NCBI GenBank assembly: GCA_022560025.1
Contig: JAFISE010000019.1
Coordinates: 124,001 to 188,000 of the forward strand
Reading direction: 5' to 3'
DNA length: 64,000 nucleotides
Source of the DNA: Stagonosporopsis chrysanthemi
Taxonomy: Eukaryota > Ascomycota > Dothideomycetes > Pleosporales > Didymellaceae
Notes under the pieces: generated by a model
What the model saw: the letters and a program-made list of their open reading frames with translations, nothing else
Told to the model about the DNA's origin: nothing
Database searches by the model: none
Shown: positions 25,113 to 34,967 of the stretch, piece after piece
Layout of the letters: each line of letters starts with the position of its first letter
Position numbering within the stretch: the first letter of the stretch is position 1
Program-made: the position numbers and the translations under genes

Positions 25113-26987
25113 AAGCGCGATTTAGACGAGTAACTGCAGCTGCAGTTGAGACTCTGGGTATTATGGGGTGGCCAGCGCGTCTGCCCAGCTTCTGAACACT
25201 GGTGGACTGGCACGTGACTGGTTTGATCGTGGAGAGTGCGGAGGACCCACAGCGAGCAAGTTTACAGAAGGTCGGGATCGGGGGAGACCACGTCAGCCTC
25301 GTCCTCAGCATCCACCAAATCACCGACTGACCTTCACGTTGAAGACATTTTTATGAGGGGTGCAAAATGACATGATACGGTCATGACAAGGGCCTTTGCA
25401 GCCAAAAGCTCGATAGAAATTTCCGACCGGTTCTGCAGCCGCAGACCGGCAATGCAATGCATGATGCCAGGTATCAAGTCGCACCTCAACGGGTTTGAAC
25501 GTCCCGCTGTTGCACCGCAGGGCGGATGTTCCATACATGCACGGAGTGAAGCAACGCTCATTGGCCCTTTGTTTCGATATGGAGAGCGCTCAATTTATTT
25601 GTGCCAGTGAGTCTGTGGTCTCGACCCAGGACATGTTTCTCGATGCCTTGAAGAAGAGTGAAGCGCATTAGCCTAGCCATGCAGCCTCTTTGCTTGCAAC
25701 AATCGCACCAGCGAACAGCAAGCGCAGCAGTCTAGACATGGACATGGTGAACTGGAAACACTCCTTCCAAAGCCCGCAGCTAACCGATGTGCTCAGAACA
25801 GTGTCGAGACTGAACGCAGACCGGTCAAGCATGGACTCGGTTCGTTTGCTCAGTCTCACACCACGCCCTCTGCACCGCGCAAAACAGTACCTTGCAGCAG
25901 CGCAATCATACTAACATTTCGTCATGTAACTCCCTGAGTCGGACCCTTGCTGAACCACTGAACCGTCCGCACTCAGGCTCCCTTGCCAGCCGTTTGCCCA
26001 TGCCCACACAGCACGACGCGCACCCGCCCTGCCTATCAGCGGAGCCTCATCAGCACACTCTATGATCCCGCCATCTTGCGCGCCGATCACTCATCTCGCG
26101 CGCCTTGGCCCCAGCCGCGCTGCTCGTCGCTGATCGCCCGCACGAGTCGCACCTAGATGAGCGTTTCGCAAAAGGCCCGGGCGGCGTCGTCGCACCAGTG
26201 CCCCCGGGGGCGAAACTGCGTCGCGCCCGAATCAAGACGACGTCTGGATCGGCAGGGAATAATCGCGCTGCTTTGTGTGTGTGCTGCTGAGTGTCCAGTG
26301 GCCGGGGGGGGGGGGGGCTGTCACCGCCAGAGGACACGCCTCGGCGGGGGTGTGCAACGCGTCATCGCCGTGCTGGGCCAACCCTGCAGCGCAACCGTGT
26401 GAGGACGACCGGCCCCCCCCCCATGCACGCCGTCGTGCTCTGGGAAAGAGATGGGCGGCCCGAGATGAAGACGTTTCTGCCCGCCTGGTTGCGTGGTTTG
26501 AGATATTGATGAGCGTTGTGTGCCCGCCCGTACGCGTGAGCCTTGTCTCTCGCTCCTTCACTACCTTTCGAGCTGGCTTTACTCGGCGACAGCCCCCCTC
26601 CCAAGTCTGCGACTCTGTCTTAAAAGCACCTTGCTGCAAACTCTCACGCTCTTTTCGCCTTGTCCGAGTGCGCGCCGCTGTGACGACTGTCGAGCAGTCC
26701 TTCCCTTTTTTCTTGTAGCGCGGTACGCTCCTTCCTGTTGTGGCTTCACAAGTGCTGTGTTGTCCCGTATCAAGAGCATACCCCACGGTCCTTACAGCTT
26801 CGCTTTCGCCTGAGCTCCCAGTCCGCTCGTTCGACTGCATTGTACATCGTCTTGCAAGTAATGCAGCATCGGTAAACCTACGCGCCGTCTTTCTATACAG
26901 CACGCCAGATACCACAATACGTTAGCCCCGTAATCCTACGACCTTAACCGATTACACGAATACGAGCTCGACTACACATCGGCCAAC
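25113..26987. other. Long intergenic region upstream of the DUF3405-type gene
   Basis: Nearly 1.9 kb without a supported gene. The last several hundred bases are pyrimidine-rich and look like a long promoter or leader. A 14-base G run lies near 26304 and a 12-base C run near 26412. Short frames on both strands carry no recognisable domain. Confidence 0.45.
26304..26317 (+). repeat. Poly-G tract
   Basis: Fourteen consecutive G residues, preceded by GGCC. It lies about 670 bases upstream of the DUF3405-type start codon. It could form a G-quadruplex, or it may be a sequencing-prone homopolymer. Confidence 0.8.
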
Positions 26988-29402
26988 ATGTTGGTCCGAT
27001 CGCCTCGCAGATTTGCGATTCTTTCCTTCGTAGCGTTTGTTTTCATATTAGCTGTGCTGCAGCAGAGCCCGTGGGCGAAAGAGCGCGTCTACGAGAAGGT
27101 GTCGCTGTTCAACGAGGCGTACAGAAACCACCAAGAACCGATAGGGAACGACAGCCAGGGGCAGACACAGGCGAATATCGAAGACGCCTGGCAACATGCC
27201 GTGCCTGTGGCGACACCGACACCGACACCGAGCCCGACGCTGAAGAGCCCGTCCAGTGACCCCGTGACGAGCACCAAGCCAAATCCGCCGTGGGTTACTG
27301 CGCCGAGCCGGATAGGCAACTTCATTGCGCCGTTCACGCGGCCGGCGGACATGAAGGAGTACATGAAGAAGATGCTGAAGTGGGCGCGGCCGAGCTGGGA
27401 CGGCCACTGGCCACCGTTCTCAGACTACATCGGGAAAGAGTACGATCCGAACCGGTGGGAGCAGTTCGATATGGACTTTAGCATTTACAACGCCGGACAC
27501 GACGATCTGAACACCACCTTAGTCAACAGCCCGATTGTCTACAAGCCGTTTCCTCAGTACAACAGCCCAGACTGGCGGGAGAAGTGGCATGGCGAGTATG
27601 CGCCGTGCATTGGACCTCGGGGTATCGCGCTGAACGAGAGCGCGGATGACGAGATCCAAGCGTACCGCGGCCTGCCCCAGGGCTTTCCCAAGGCGTATGC
27701 AGGCGGCTACGATGTCATTGGACTGGATGAAGACGTGTGTTTCGATCGATACTCGCGCTATGGCCCCTACGGATACGGCGATGATGAGTTCCCCGAGGAA
27801 GTCAAGGACTGGAGAGCGCCCGAGACAGTTCCTGAGTGGGAGGAGGTGAAGTGGGGAGAGCTGCAGGATCTCTGCCTGGAGATCAACAAGGACCGCTACC
27901 GACCAGAGGCGCGATCGCCTATTGTCAAAATTCCAAGTACGGCATTGCCTGCGCCTGCGGTTGCTTCTTCGGCCTTTGCGATACCCACCGATACGAGCCA
28001 CAGCAACCTCGAGAACCGTGCCAAGCACGAGAAAAAGTATCACCACCGCACAGCTATCCTGATCCGCGCGTGGACTGGCTACACCTACGAAGAGAACGAT
28101 ATCACCGCTATCCGAGCTATGGTTTCCGAGCTCTCGCTCCAGTCTGGAGGCGAATACGCCGTCTTCCTCTACGTACACGTCAAGGACCGTGAACTCAAAA
28201 TCTTCGAGGATCAGGATCTCTACGACAGGGTGCTCAAGGAGAACGTTCCTGAGGAACTCCGCGACATTGCTGTGTTGTGGTCGGAAGCTATCTTCCCTGA
28301 CTGGTATCCCAAGGTCATGGATTGGCAGGTCTACTGGCAGCAGTTCATGTGCCTGCAATGGTTCAGTCTTACACACCCTGAGTTTGACTACATCTGGAAC
28401 TGGGAGACCGATGCACGTTACACAGGACACCACTACCACTTCTTCGAGAAGATCAGCGAGTTCGCCGACAAGCAGCCCAGGAAACTGCTTTGGGAGCGCA
28501 ACAAGCGCTACTACCTCCCTGACGTCCACGGCGACTACCAGTCCTTCGTTGAGCAGACCCACAAGGACGTCCTCAATGCTTCAGCAAACTCGCTCATCCC
28601 GCCTCCAGTATGGGGTCCACGACCATGGGCGCGCGCCGACCCACCACAAAGACCCCTTGGCCCAACGCCGCCCACCAGCTTCGAAGACGACGACTTCACC
28701 TGGGGCGTCAACGAGCCAGCGGACTTCATCACCCTCCTCCCTATGTGGGACCCACGAAACACCACATGGTCGTACAAGGACAAAATCTGGAACTACCTGC
28801 CCAACATCCGCCCCATCTTCACGCCGCAAGATGGGCAAGCAGACTGGTTCACGCACCCCGACTTCGAGCAGATCGACCGCCGCGTCTTCATCAACACCGT
28901 CGTCCGCTTCTCTAAACGCATGCTGCAAGCCATGCACGAAGAGAACCTCGTCGGCCGCAGCATGCAAGCCGAAATGTGGCCCAGCACCGTCGCGCTGCAG
29001 CACGGCCTCAAAGCCGTCTACGCCCCACACCCCATCTTCAACGACCGCCACTGGCCCGCCGCCTACAGCGAAGCCATCTTCGACACGGCGCACTCGGTCA
29101 ACGCCGCCGGCGGGGCCGAAGAAGCCCGCCAGGGCGCCTGGTGCGAGGAGGCTGACTCGCCGTACAACCACGACCGCGAGTTCAACTTCCAGGGCTGGAG
29201 CTGGTACTATGCCTCCCGCTTCCCCCGTAATCTGTACAGGAGGTGGCTCAACTGGCCGATCAGCAAGCAGCGCTGGGGCGAGGCCGAGCACACCGATGGT
29301 GGGCCTGGCAGCGATGGCGCGTATGAGGAGAAGCGCATGTGTCTCCCGGGCATCTTACTGCATCCGGTCAAGAAGATGAAGAAGGAGCTTGCGAAGCTGT
29401 GA
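26988..29402 (+). CDS. DUF3405-type type II membrane protein, glycosyltransferase-like
   Basis: A single exon of 804 residues. A basic N-terminus (MLVRSPRRFA) and one hydrophobic helix (about 9-25, ILSFVAFVFILAVL) predict a type II membrane anchor with the bulk in the secretory lumen. A Thr/Pro-rich stem (TPTPTPSPTLKSP) follows. The large domain contains TAILIRAWTGYTYEENDI, YVHVKDRE and WNWETDARYTGHHYHFFEK, which match my memory of the fungal DUF3405 family. The acidic WETDAR site resembles the metal-binding DxD site of nucleotide-sugar transferases. Golgi glycosylation is a plausible role, inferred from topology. The reaction is not known. A 396-residue frame in another phase over the 3' half is a shadow. 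Confidence 0.85.
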   Translation: MLVRSPRRFAILSFVAFVFILAVLQQSPWAKERVYEKVSLFNEAYRNHQEPIGNDSQGQTQANIEDAWQHAVPVATPTPTPSPTLKSPSSDPVTSTKPNPPWVTAPSRIGNFIAPFTRPADMKEYMKKMLKWARPSWDGHWPPFSDYIGKEYDPNRWEQFDMDFSIYNAGHDDLNTTLVNSPIVYKPFPQYNSPDWREKWHGEYAPCIGPRGIALNESADDEIQAYRGLPQGFPKAYAGGYDVIGLDEDVCFDRYSRYGPYGYGDDEFPEEVKDWRAPETVPEWEEVKWGELQDLCLEINKDRYRPEARSPIVKIPSTALPAPAVASSAFAIPTDTSHSNLENRAKHEKKYHHRTAILIRAWTGYTYEENDITAIRAMVSELSLQSGGEYAVFLYVHVKDRELKIFEDQDLYDRVLKENVPEELRDIAVLWSEAIFPDWYPKVMDWQVYWQQFMCLQWFSLTHPEFDYIWNWETDARYTGHHYHFFEKISEFADKQPRKLLWERNKRYYLPDVHGDYQSFVEQTHKDVLNASANSLIPPPVWGPRPWARADPPQRPLGPTPPTSFEDDDFTWGVNEPADFITLLPMWDPRNTTWSYKDKIWNYLPNIRPIFTPQDGQADWFTHPDFEQIDRRVFINTVVRFSKRMLQAMHEENLVGRSMQAEMWPSTVALQHGLKAVYAPHPIFNDRHWPAAYSEAIFDTAHSVNAAGGAEEARQGAWCEEADSPYNHDREFNFQGWSWYYASRFPRNLYRRWLNWPISKQRWGEAEHTDGGPGSDGAYEEKRMCLPGILLHPVKKMKKELAKL

Positions 29403-30188
29403 TGAGTGAGCGGTCTGGAGACATAGCGAAAGGGGGGTGGGTGAGGTGAGGTGAGGTGAGGTGAGGTGGTTTGGGGCATCCGCATTCGCGTACGCATATC
29501 TGGCATATCTTCACTTCTTTTCTTTTTTTTCCACACATGCACACGCCTCCGGCCCATCTTGGCACATCCACCTCAAGGGCGCACATAGGCGTAGCGACTC
29601 TACATTCGCGGCGGCATATACAGCAAGGGAGAGAAGCGAGACCTTCACCGTTTCTCTGCCTCTCTGTCTTTTTTTTTTTCTTCATTGGGTTTTCTGCCCC
29701 ATCAGCATCTTCACGTTTATCATCATGTTCATCATCATCATCAATATCCTCACATCTAGCGGCGCTCAAGATAACTCGCATGTCGAATCAATCTGCATTC
29801 AAGACTCTTCACCTGATTTGGTCTGATCTGTTTTGATCTGTTTGCACTCGTCTGTCCATCGCTCCTCCGCGTGGCCGCCGTCCATGAGGGAGGGATAGGT
29901 GGTTGTTTTGCCGTCTGCGCATCCGTGTTCGCATCCGCATCCGCATCCTCATCCTACTCAAATGGCAGTTCGACTGCGCTGAACCACGCACGCAAATCTA
30001 GAGCTAGGGTCTCGACTAGAAATGTGAAAAGAGACGTGAAAAATGCCAAAAAAATATGCGGAGTCCATCCCACAGCCGACTGCTCTCTCATCCAATTGCT
30101 CCTCTGCAGTGCGGAGAGAGAGAAAAACGCAGTCTGCTGAACCCTGATCTGATCTGATCTGACCTGGTCTGGATTGGAAAGGACTGTG
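29403..30188. other. Convergent intergenic region with simple repeats
   Basis: About 790 bases between the ends of two convergent genes. It holds a GTGAG repeat at 29441-29467, several T-rich tracts, a CATCCG-type repeat near 29920-29955 and a TGATC repeat near 30145-30165. It probably holds the two 3' UTRs. Confidence 0.5.
29441..29467 (+). repeat. (GTGAG)n pentanucleotide repeat
   Basis: Five perfect GTGAG units and a partial sixth lie just beyond the stop codon of the DUF3405-type gene, probably in its 3' UTR. Confidence 0.85.
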
Positions 30189-32735
30189 CTACTTCTTCCG
30201 CGGCTTGACGACGACAACGCTGCTGCTGCCGGAGGACTTGGAAGCACCGGCCTTGGGCTTCGTCTTCTTCGGGTCGGCCGCCTTGGGCTTCTTGCGCGAC
30301 GGCAGCTCCGTGGCCTGGGTGCCTGTCGTCTTTGCTGGCGCGGGGGCCTTGCGCTTGACGGCCTTGCTCGGGGCGGATGTCTGCTGGGCGCTGCTGGTGG
30401 TGGTGGTGGTGGTGGTGGCTTTTGCAGCACCGCTCGCAGCACCGCTCGCGCCCTTCGCCGCCCCCCTCGGGCCCCTCGGCACCCCCTTATCGCACCGCAC
30501 CCTCCTCTTCCTCGACTCAGGCCGCACCAGCCCATGCTCCTTGACGTAGTGAATAACATCCAGCGCGACGTCGCAGAACTCCTGACAGCCCCGGACGAGC
30601 TTGGCCGTCTCCTTGCCCACCAGCATAGCCGCGCGCCAGCGATCGACGACTGCGAAGAAGATCTCGTCCACGTCTGCGTCCTGCGCGGCGCGCGTGCGCT
30701 CCGGCTCATCGTCGTCGTTGTTGGCAGCTGCCGCAGCCGGGCTGGGGCGCTGCACGAATTCGCCGCTGTGGAATCCGTAGCCGCGGCCCTGTTCGTCGCC
30801 GATTTCCCACTGCGCAAAGGCCTCCAGCACCATGACGGCGATGGTGTGGAAGTTGAGGACTGCGTGGGCGGGCTGCGGGTCGGGTGTTTGCAGGGCGCGC
30901 TGCGCGGGGAGGAAGACGGAGAGGAAGAGCTGCATTTCTTGCGTGGCGTGGTCGGAGCTAAGGGCTACTTCCTCGCGCACGAGCGACGGGATGGAGATTT
31001 TGGCCGTGTGGGTTTCGTTGGGTTTGGTCGGTGGGTGGTAGATGGCTTCGTAGTCGGGGAGCTTCCAGGAGAAGGGGGCGGCTGCGTTATCTTCATCGTC
31101 AGATAGTTCCACGACAGAGTCTTGCTTAGTATCGGAGGTGTGAGCATTCGAGATGTTGTGTGGTGGTTCCTCTAGCATTGCAGTCGTTGGGCTGGTTGCG
31201 ACTGAGCCATGGCGTGGCGCGCGTATCATCAGTGGCTGATCGTCATCAGAAGCCTCGAAACCCTCTTCCTCCGTTACCCCAGTAACAGGTGGTGGGTTGG
31301 CCAGGTCAGGAGTGGCGTAGCCTTGAGAAGTTTGTTGAGCCATCAAGCCGTTGGAAGCGAAGCCAGGTGGCTTCACTTGGGGGTAGGCATGGCGATTTTG
31401 TGTGGCTGGGGGGTAGATCGGATACTGCACATGCCCGTAATACGAGGCGTTCGAACTACCATGAGGACCGTTCATGTGCGGAGCGTGGCCTGGCGGGATC
31501 GTGTAAGAAGGGTGGGGAACGAGCTGCGGGCGATTGAGTGCCCCTGTCGCAGGCATCGGCACAGTTTGTCCTTGCTGCTGTCGTGTTGGCACGGGGCCGT
31601 GGAGGAGCACTGGATTCATCTGCACTGCTTCGGGAGTCAATGCGCTCATGTCAACAAGTCCCTGACGTTGGGACCACTGTTGCGACAGCAAGTGCGTATT
31701 GGCATCCAAATTCATCCCGCCCAGCGAAAAAGCTGTTCCTTGGGAACCATTTCCCTTCGACGTGATGACGGAGTCTGCTGAGGGGGAGCGCTGACTGTTC
31801 TCGGTGCTCAATGTTGCCTGAGGAACAATAGAGAACTGGTGTGGATTCTGTGCATACTGTTCAGGAGAGAACTGGGTACTAGCCCTGTGAGCCGCGCCGG
31901 CTGGAAAGGATCCTTGTGTTGAAGTGCTGAGTTGAGTGGCTGCACCACGCTCGTCTGCGGATATGTTGGGAGCACCCAGAGCGACCTCGGAGCTGGCACT
32001 TGCTGAGTGGCGAGTAAGAGAAGCATCTGGCTGAGCCTGTGTGCTCACAGGAGCCGCCACCGCATTTTGAAGTACGGCAACCTCGGAGATGTTAGGTATA
32101 GCTGTCTCGTTTGTGTCACTATGCAATTGGGCCTCAATCTCCGGTTCTGGTTTGATCGAGATAGCAGTATCGAGAGCCCGCGTCGCTGGGTCGCCCGCTG
32201 TGTGAGAAGTCTGGTGTGTGACCTCATTCACTCCGGCATCGTCATCGTGATAGTCTTCGTTTGTAAACTCAGCGAACATGTCGTTGACATCATGCTCGGC
32301 AGTTACAGGCTCCTGCTTTACCTGATTTTCTACACTTGCAGTGGCTGAGTCACGAGAGGAATTGACGTGGCCAGTGAAGTGGAGGTGTCGTCCGCTTGGA
32401 TCAGAAGACTGGGCGCCCATTCGTTGTGCTGAGTCGTTGTATCCCCTGCTATTTTTAGACTCTTGCCCCGAGTAGCTGTGCGCATGATCAGCCGCTTTGT
32501 AAAACACCGCGGTTTGGTGGGGCTGATCTTGGGGCTGATGCGAAGCGTTGACCTGTCGTACATGTTCGTCTGTCATGGACTGGCACGAACGGCTAGTAGC
32601 CCCATTCTGGGGCGCTGAAGCGTCGGCGTGATCATCGCTCATACCGTCGAAAGTAGCAATTGACTGCGGCGCTGAACTCGTAGAAGGTTGTTGACGGCCC
32701 AACAGACGGCGTAGGGGGTTCGAGAATGGCACCAT
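30189..32735 (-). CDS. Unrecognised 848-residue protein, probably nuclear
   Basis: A single long exon. I do not recognise the family. The first roughly 560 residues are Ser/Gln/Thr/His-rich and look disordered. An ordered segment follows, from about DYEAIYHPP through MQLFLSVFLPAQRAL and LNFHTIAVMVLEAFAQWE to FCDVALDVIHYVKEHGL. It contains amphipathic helices and a WRAAMLVGKET stretch. The C-terminus is very Lys/Pro/Ala-rich, with clusters such as SRKKPKAADPKKTKPK that should act as nuclear localisation or nucleic-acid-binding signals. A chromatin or transcription role is a guess from composition. The start at 32735 is the first ATG of the frame. The 310-residue plus-strand frame across the 3' end mirrors the Lys/Ala-rich tail and is not a gene. 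Confidence 0.75.
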   Translation of the reverse strand: MVPFSNPLRRLLGRQQPSTSSAPQSIATFDGMSDDHADASAPQNGATSRSCQSMTDEHVRQVNASHQPQDQPHQTAVFYKAADHAHSYSGQESKNSRGYNDSAQRMGAQSSDPSGRHLHFTGHVNSSRDSATASVENQVKQEPVTAEHDVNDMFAEFTNEDYHDDDAGVNEVTHQTSHTAGDPATRALDTAISIKPEPEIEAQLHSDTNETAIPNISEVAVLQNAVAAPVSTQAQPDASLTRHSASASSEVALGAPNISADERGAATQLSTSTQGSFPAGAAHRASTQFSPEQYAQNPHQFSIVPQATLSTENSQRSPSADSVITSKGNGSQGTAFSLGGMNLDANTHLLSQQWSQRQGLVDMSALTPEAVQMNPVLLHGPVPTRQQQGQTVPMPATGALNRPQLVPHPSYTIPPGHAPHMNGPHGSSNASYYGHVQYPIYPPATQNRHAYPQVKPPGFASNGLMAQQTSQGYATPDLANPPPVTGVTEEEGFEASDDDQPLMIRAPRHGSVATSPTTAMLEEPPHNISNAHTSDTKQDSVVELSDDEDNAAAPFSWKLPDYEAIYHPPTKPNETHTAKISIPSLVREEVALSSDHATQEMQLFLSVFLPAQRALQTPDPQPAHAVLNFHTIAVMVLEAFAQWEIGDEQGRGYGFHSGEFVQRPSPAAAAANNDDDEPERTRAAQDADVDEIFFAVVDRWRAAMLVGKETAKLVRGCQEFCDVALDVIHYVKEHGLVRPESRKRRVRCDKGVPRGPRGAAKGASGAASGAAKATTTTTTTSSAQQTSAPSKAVKRKAPAPAKTTGTQATELPSRKKPKAADPKKTKPKAGASKSSGSSSVVVVKPRKK

Positions 32736-33609
32736 TGCCGCTCGTTGGGGTATTGGTAGCTATTTTGTTCGTTGTAGGCTGTAGAAAGTTGGATTGTTGG
32801 TTGAAAGTTGCTCTTTGGTAGAAGGATCCCTAAAAGCTTTATATGATAGCCAATTAAATAAACCTGACGAGGCTTCTGTAAGCTCAACGTCCGTTTGCCT
32901 TTACCTATAGGCAACAGACCGCTCTCTCACCTACTTGCTGCTACTGCAAGCCATCGGCGCCGAAGATCTTTCCGCGTATCGCAGGCTTGCAAGGAGGATG
33001 TAGCCGAGGTGACCTTGACTTTGATACGGATTTCAAAGGTCTCGTCTGACGTGCGATTCCTTTGCAAAAATCATCGTAATGACTGTGATGGTACATTGAT
33101 CATGATGCCGTACATCGCCTCAACAACAGCGGTCATGCGCCAGCACCAAAAGCTATGCCTGGAGTGTAGAGTCTCGAACCCATCATGCTTGAAGGAAGAC
33201 TCGGTGCCGTCCGTGTTGAGCACTTCATAAAAGAAGAGGGTTCAATGCGACTGCGTTAAGACGTCACATGTGTGTTGACGAACACGATGTGAGCCTCTGA
33301 TCGCAAGTGGAAGGAACGTACACTGTTGAGAATGGAGTGATGGACGGGTGTCCGTAATGGGAGAGGAAGTGCAAGGCGGAGCTCGAGGGGCGCGGCCCGA
33401 GGCAGCTGCCACGCCAGAAGTCGCTCGCCTCACAAATGCCATATCTCGGCGTTTCTTTGGTGTTTTCTCAGAACGCAGAGTAGGACGGAGACGTGAACGG
33501 CGAGAAGATGCACAATGGTCGTCTGAAGTCGTAGTCATCACATGTCGTCTAGATATTTCGTGGTATCATCGTCCTGGAAATGTAGCCATCTTTTCTCCCT
33601 GCTACGCTC
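32736..33609. other. Intergenic upstream of the 848-residue gene
   Basis: About 870 bases. It includes an AT-richer segment with an ATTGGC (CCAAT) box near 32850 on the minus strand that suits a promoter for the 848-residue gene. The remainder is the 3' flank of CFD1. No coding signal is convincing. Confidence 0.45.
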
Positions 33610-34569
33610 TCATGCAGCTCGCATATCACTCAACAACCGCTTCACAAACCCATCAAACAGCGGCGCCAGCGAACAATCCCTGTACTTGTCCACAAACAAG
33701 CCCTCTTTCGACCCGGCCGTGGCGCCCGTACTGCTGACATCCGTGCCCTCAATGACCGTCCCCTGTGGATACATCGGTCTCGCGCCCTCCTCTATCAACA
33801 TGACAAACGCCGGGTCAATCGGCACGCTCCCCAAGAACGGCACCTCAAAGTCCCTCGCCATGACCTCTCCTCCGCCCTTGCTGAATACGTTCGTGCACTC
33901 GCTGCAGTTCGGACACACAAAGCCTGCCATGTTCTCCACAACACCTAGCACCTTTATCCCCGTCTTCCTGCAGAAGTTCAGCTCTTTCTTGACGTCTGAG
34001 ATCGAGATGGCCTGCGGGGTGGTGACGACGACGGCGCCAGCGAGCTGGTTGGGCGGAGCGGTGGGCGAGGCAACTTGCTTGAGCAGGGTCTCGAGGAGGG
34101 AGATGTGCTCGTCGGAGGTGCCAGGGGGCGTGTCGATGAGGAGGAAGTCGAGTTGGGGCCAGAGCACGTCGGTGAGGAACTGCCTGACCATTGCGGTCTT
34201 CTTGGGCCCACGCCAGATGACCGCGTCGCTCCTGTTCGCCAGGATGAAGCCTAGCGACATACACGACAGTGCGCCGACGTTCTGCCCTTGTGCTGCCGCG
34301 TCTCCGTTCGCGCTGTCGGTCCTTGGGGGCAGCGTTTGCGCATCGTGGACGGGAACAGGTATCCAGCCACCGGGCGCTTGTCGCACCTTCTTTTCCTCAA
34401 TGCCGAAGAAACGCGGGATTGAAGGGCCTGTCAGATCGATATCGAGGACGCCGACTGAGTGGCCTTGCAGCGACAGCGTGAGGGCAAGTTGGGTGGTGAC
34501 ACTCGATTTGCCTACCCCGCCCTTGCCCGAGAGCACGAGGACTATGTTGCGGACGTTCTCGAGAGGCAT
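33610..34569 (-). CDS. CFD1: Cytosolic Fe-S assembly scaffold CFD1/NUBP2
   Basis: A single exon of 319 residues from the chosen start. Cfd1 pairs with Nbp35 to build 4Fe-4S clusters for cytosolic and nuclear proteins. The deviant Walker A is GKGGVGKSSV near residue 15. Switch residues lie in LDIDLTGPSIPRF and LIDTPPGTSDEH. The C-terminal CPNC motif (FVCPNCSECTNVF), which bridges the cluster between subunits, is intact. The frame is open for 62 more codons upstream, but that stretch is low-complexity. The MPLENVRNIVLVLSGKGG start at 34569 matches the family N-terminus, and Cfd1 lacks the N-terminal Cys cluster of Nbp35. Confidence 0.95.
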   Translation of the reverse strand: MPLENVRNIVLVLSGKGGVGKSSVTTQLALTLSLQGHSVGVLDIDLTGPSIPRFFGIEEKKVRQAPGGWIPVPVHDAQTLPPRTDSANGDAAAQGQNVGALSCMSLGFILANRSDAVIWRGPKKTAMVRQFLTDVLWPQLDFLLIDTPPGTSDEHISLLETLLKQVASPTAPPNQLAGAVVVTTPQAISISDVKKELNFCRKTGIKVLGVVENMAGFVCPNCSECTNVFSKGGGEVMARDFEVPFLGSVPIDPAFVMLIEEGARPMYPQGTVIEGTDVSSTGATAGSKEGLFVDKYRDCSLAPLFDGFVKRLLSDMRAA

Positions 34570-34967
34570 TGTGTGGTGTGTCAGTCTGGCAGGCGGTTCG
34601 GTAGGGTAGGAGGGAGGATGGAGGGGGAAGGAGCGCGCATCGTGTGAAGTGTGACGTGAGTGTGGTCCGGCTTTGAAATCATGGATAGAAGAGTGGCGGC
34701 GGGATCGGAGCATTAGCGTGGCAAGGTTATTCTGACCTGCGTTGGACGTTGCCAAACATTTCCTGCGCCATCCTCACATACATCACATGCATCACTTTCA
34801 TCTGTCAAAAATTGTGTTTGTAGGAGAATATGCATTGCTTGTACATGATTAGATCCTCCATACAACCCTAACTCCGCTGTGCAGAAACATTCAACTAAAA
34901 CATAAGAAAATGTGCACATGCAACAACAGATTTCTCGTACAATGCATTACTCCTCCGTCACGTACGT
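34570..34967. other. Intergenic, CFD1 promoter and 3' flank of the wall protein gene
   Basis: About 400 bases. The CFD1 promoter and the 3' UTR of the next minus-strand gene are expected here. Nothing else is visible. Confidence 0.45.

Noticed and set aside
28189..29379. 396-codon plus-strand frame, Ser/Thr-rich
   Set aside because: It overlaps the DUF3405-type gene in another phase and is pure low-complexity codon shadow.
33542..34609. 355-codon plus-strand frame
   Set aside because: Antisense to CFD1, whose P-loop and CPNC motifs are clear on the other strand.
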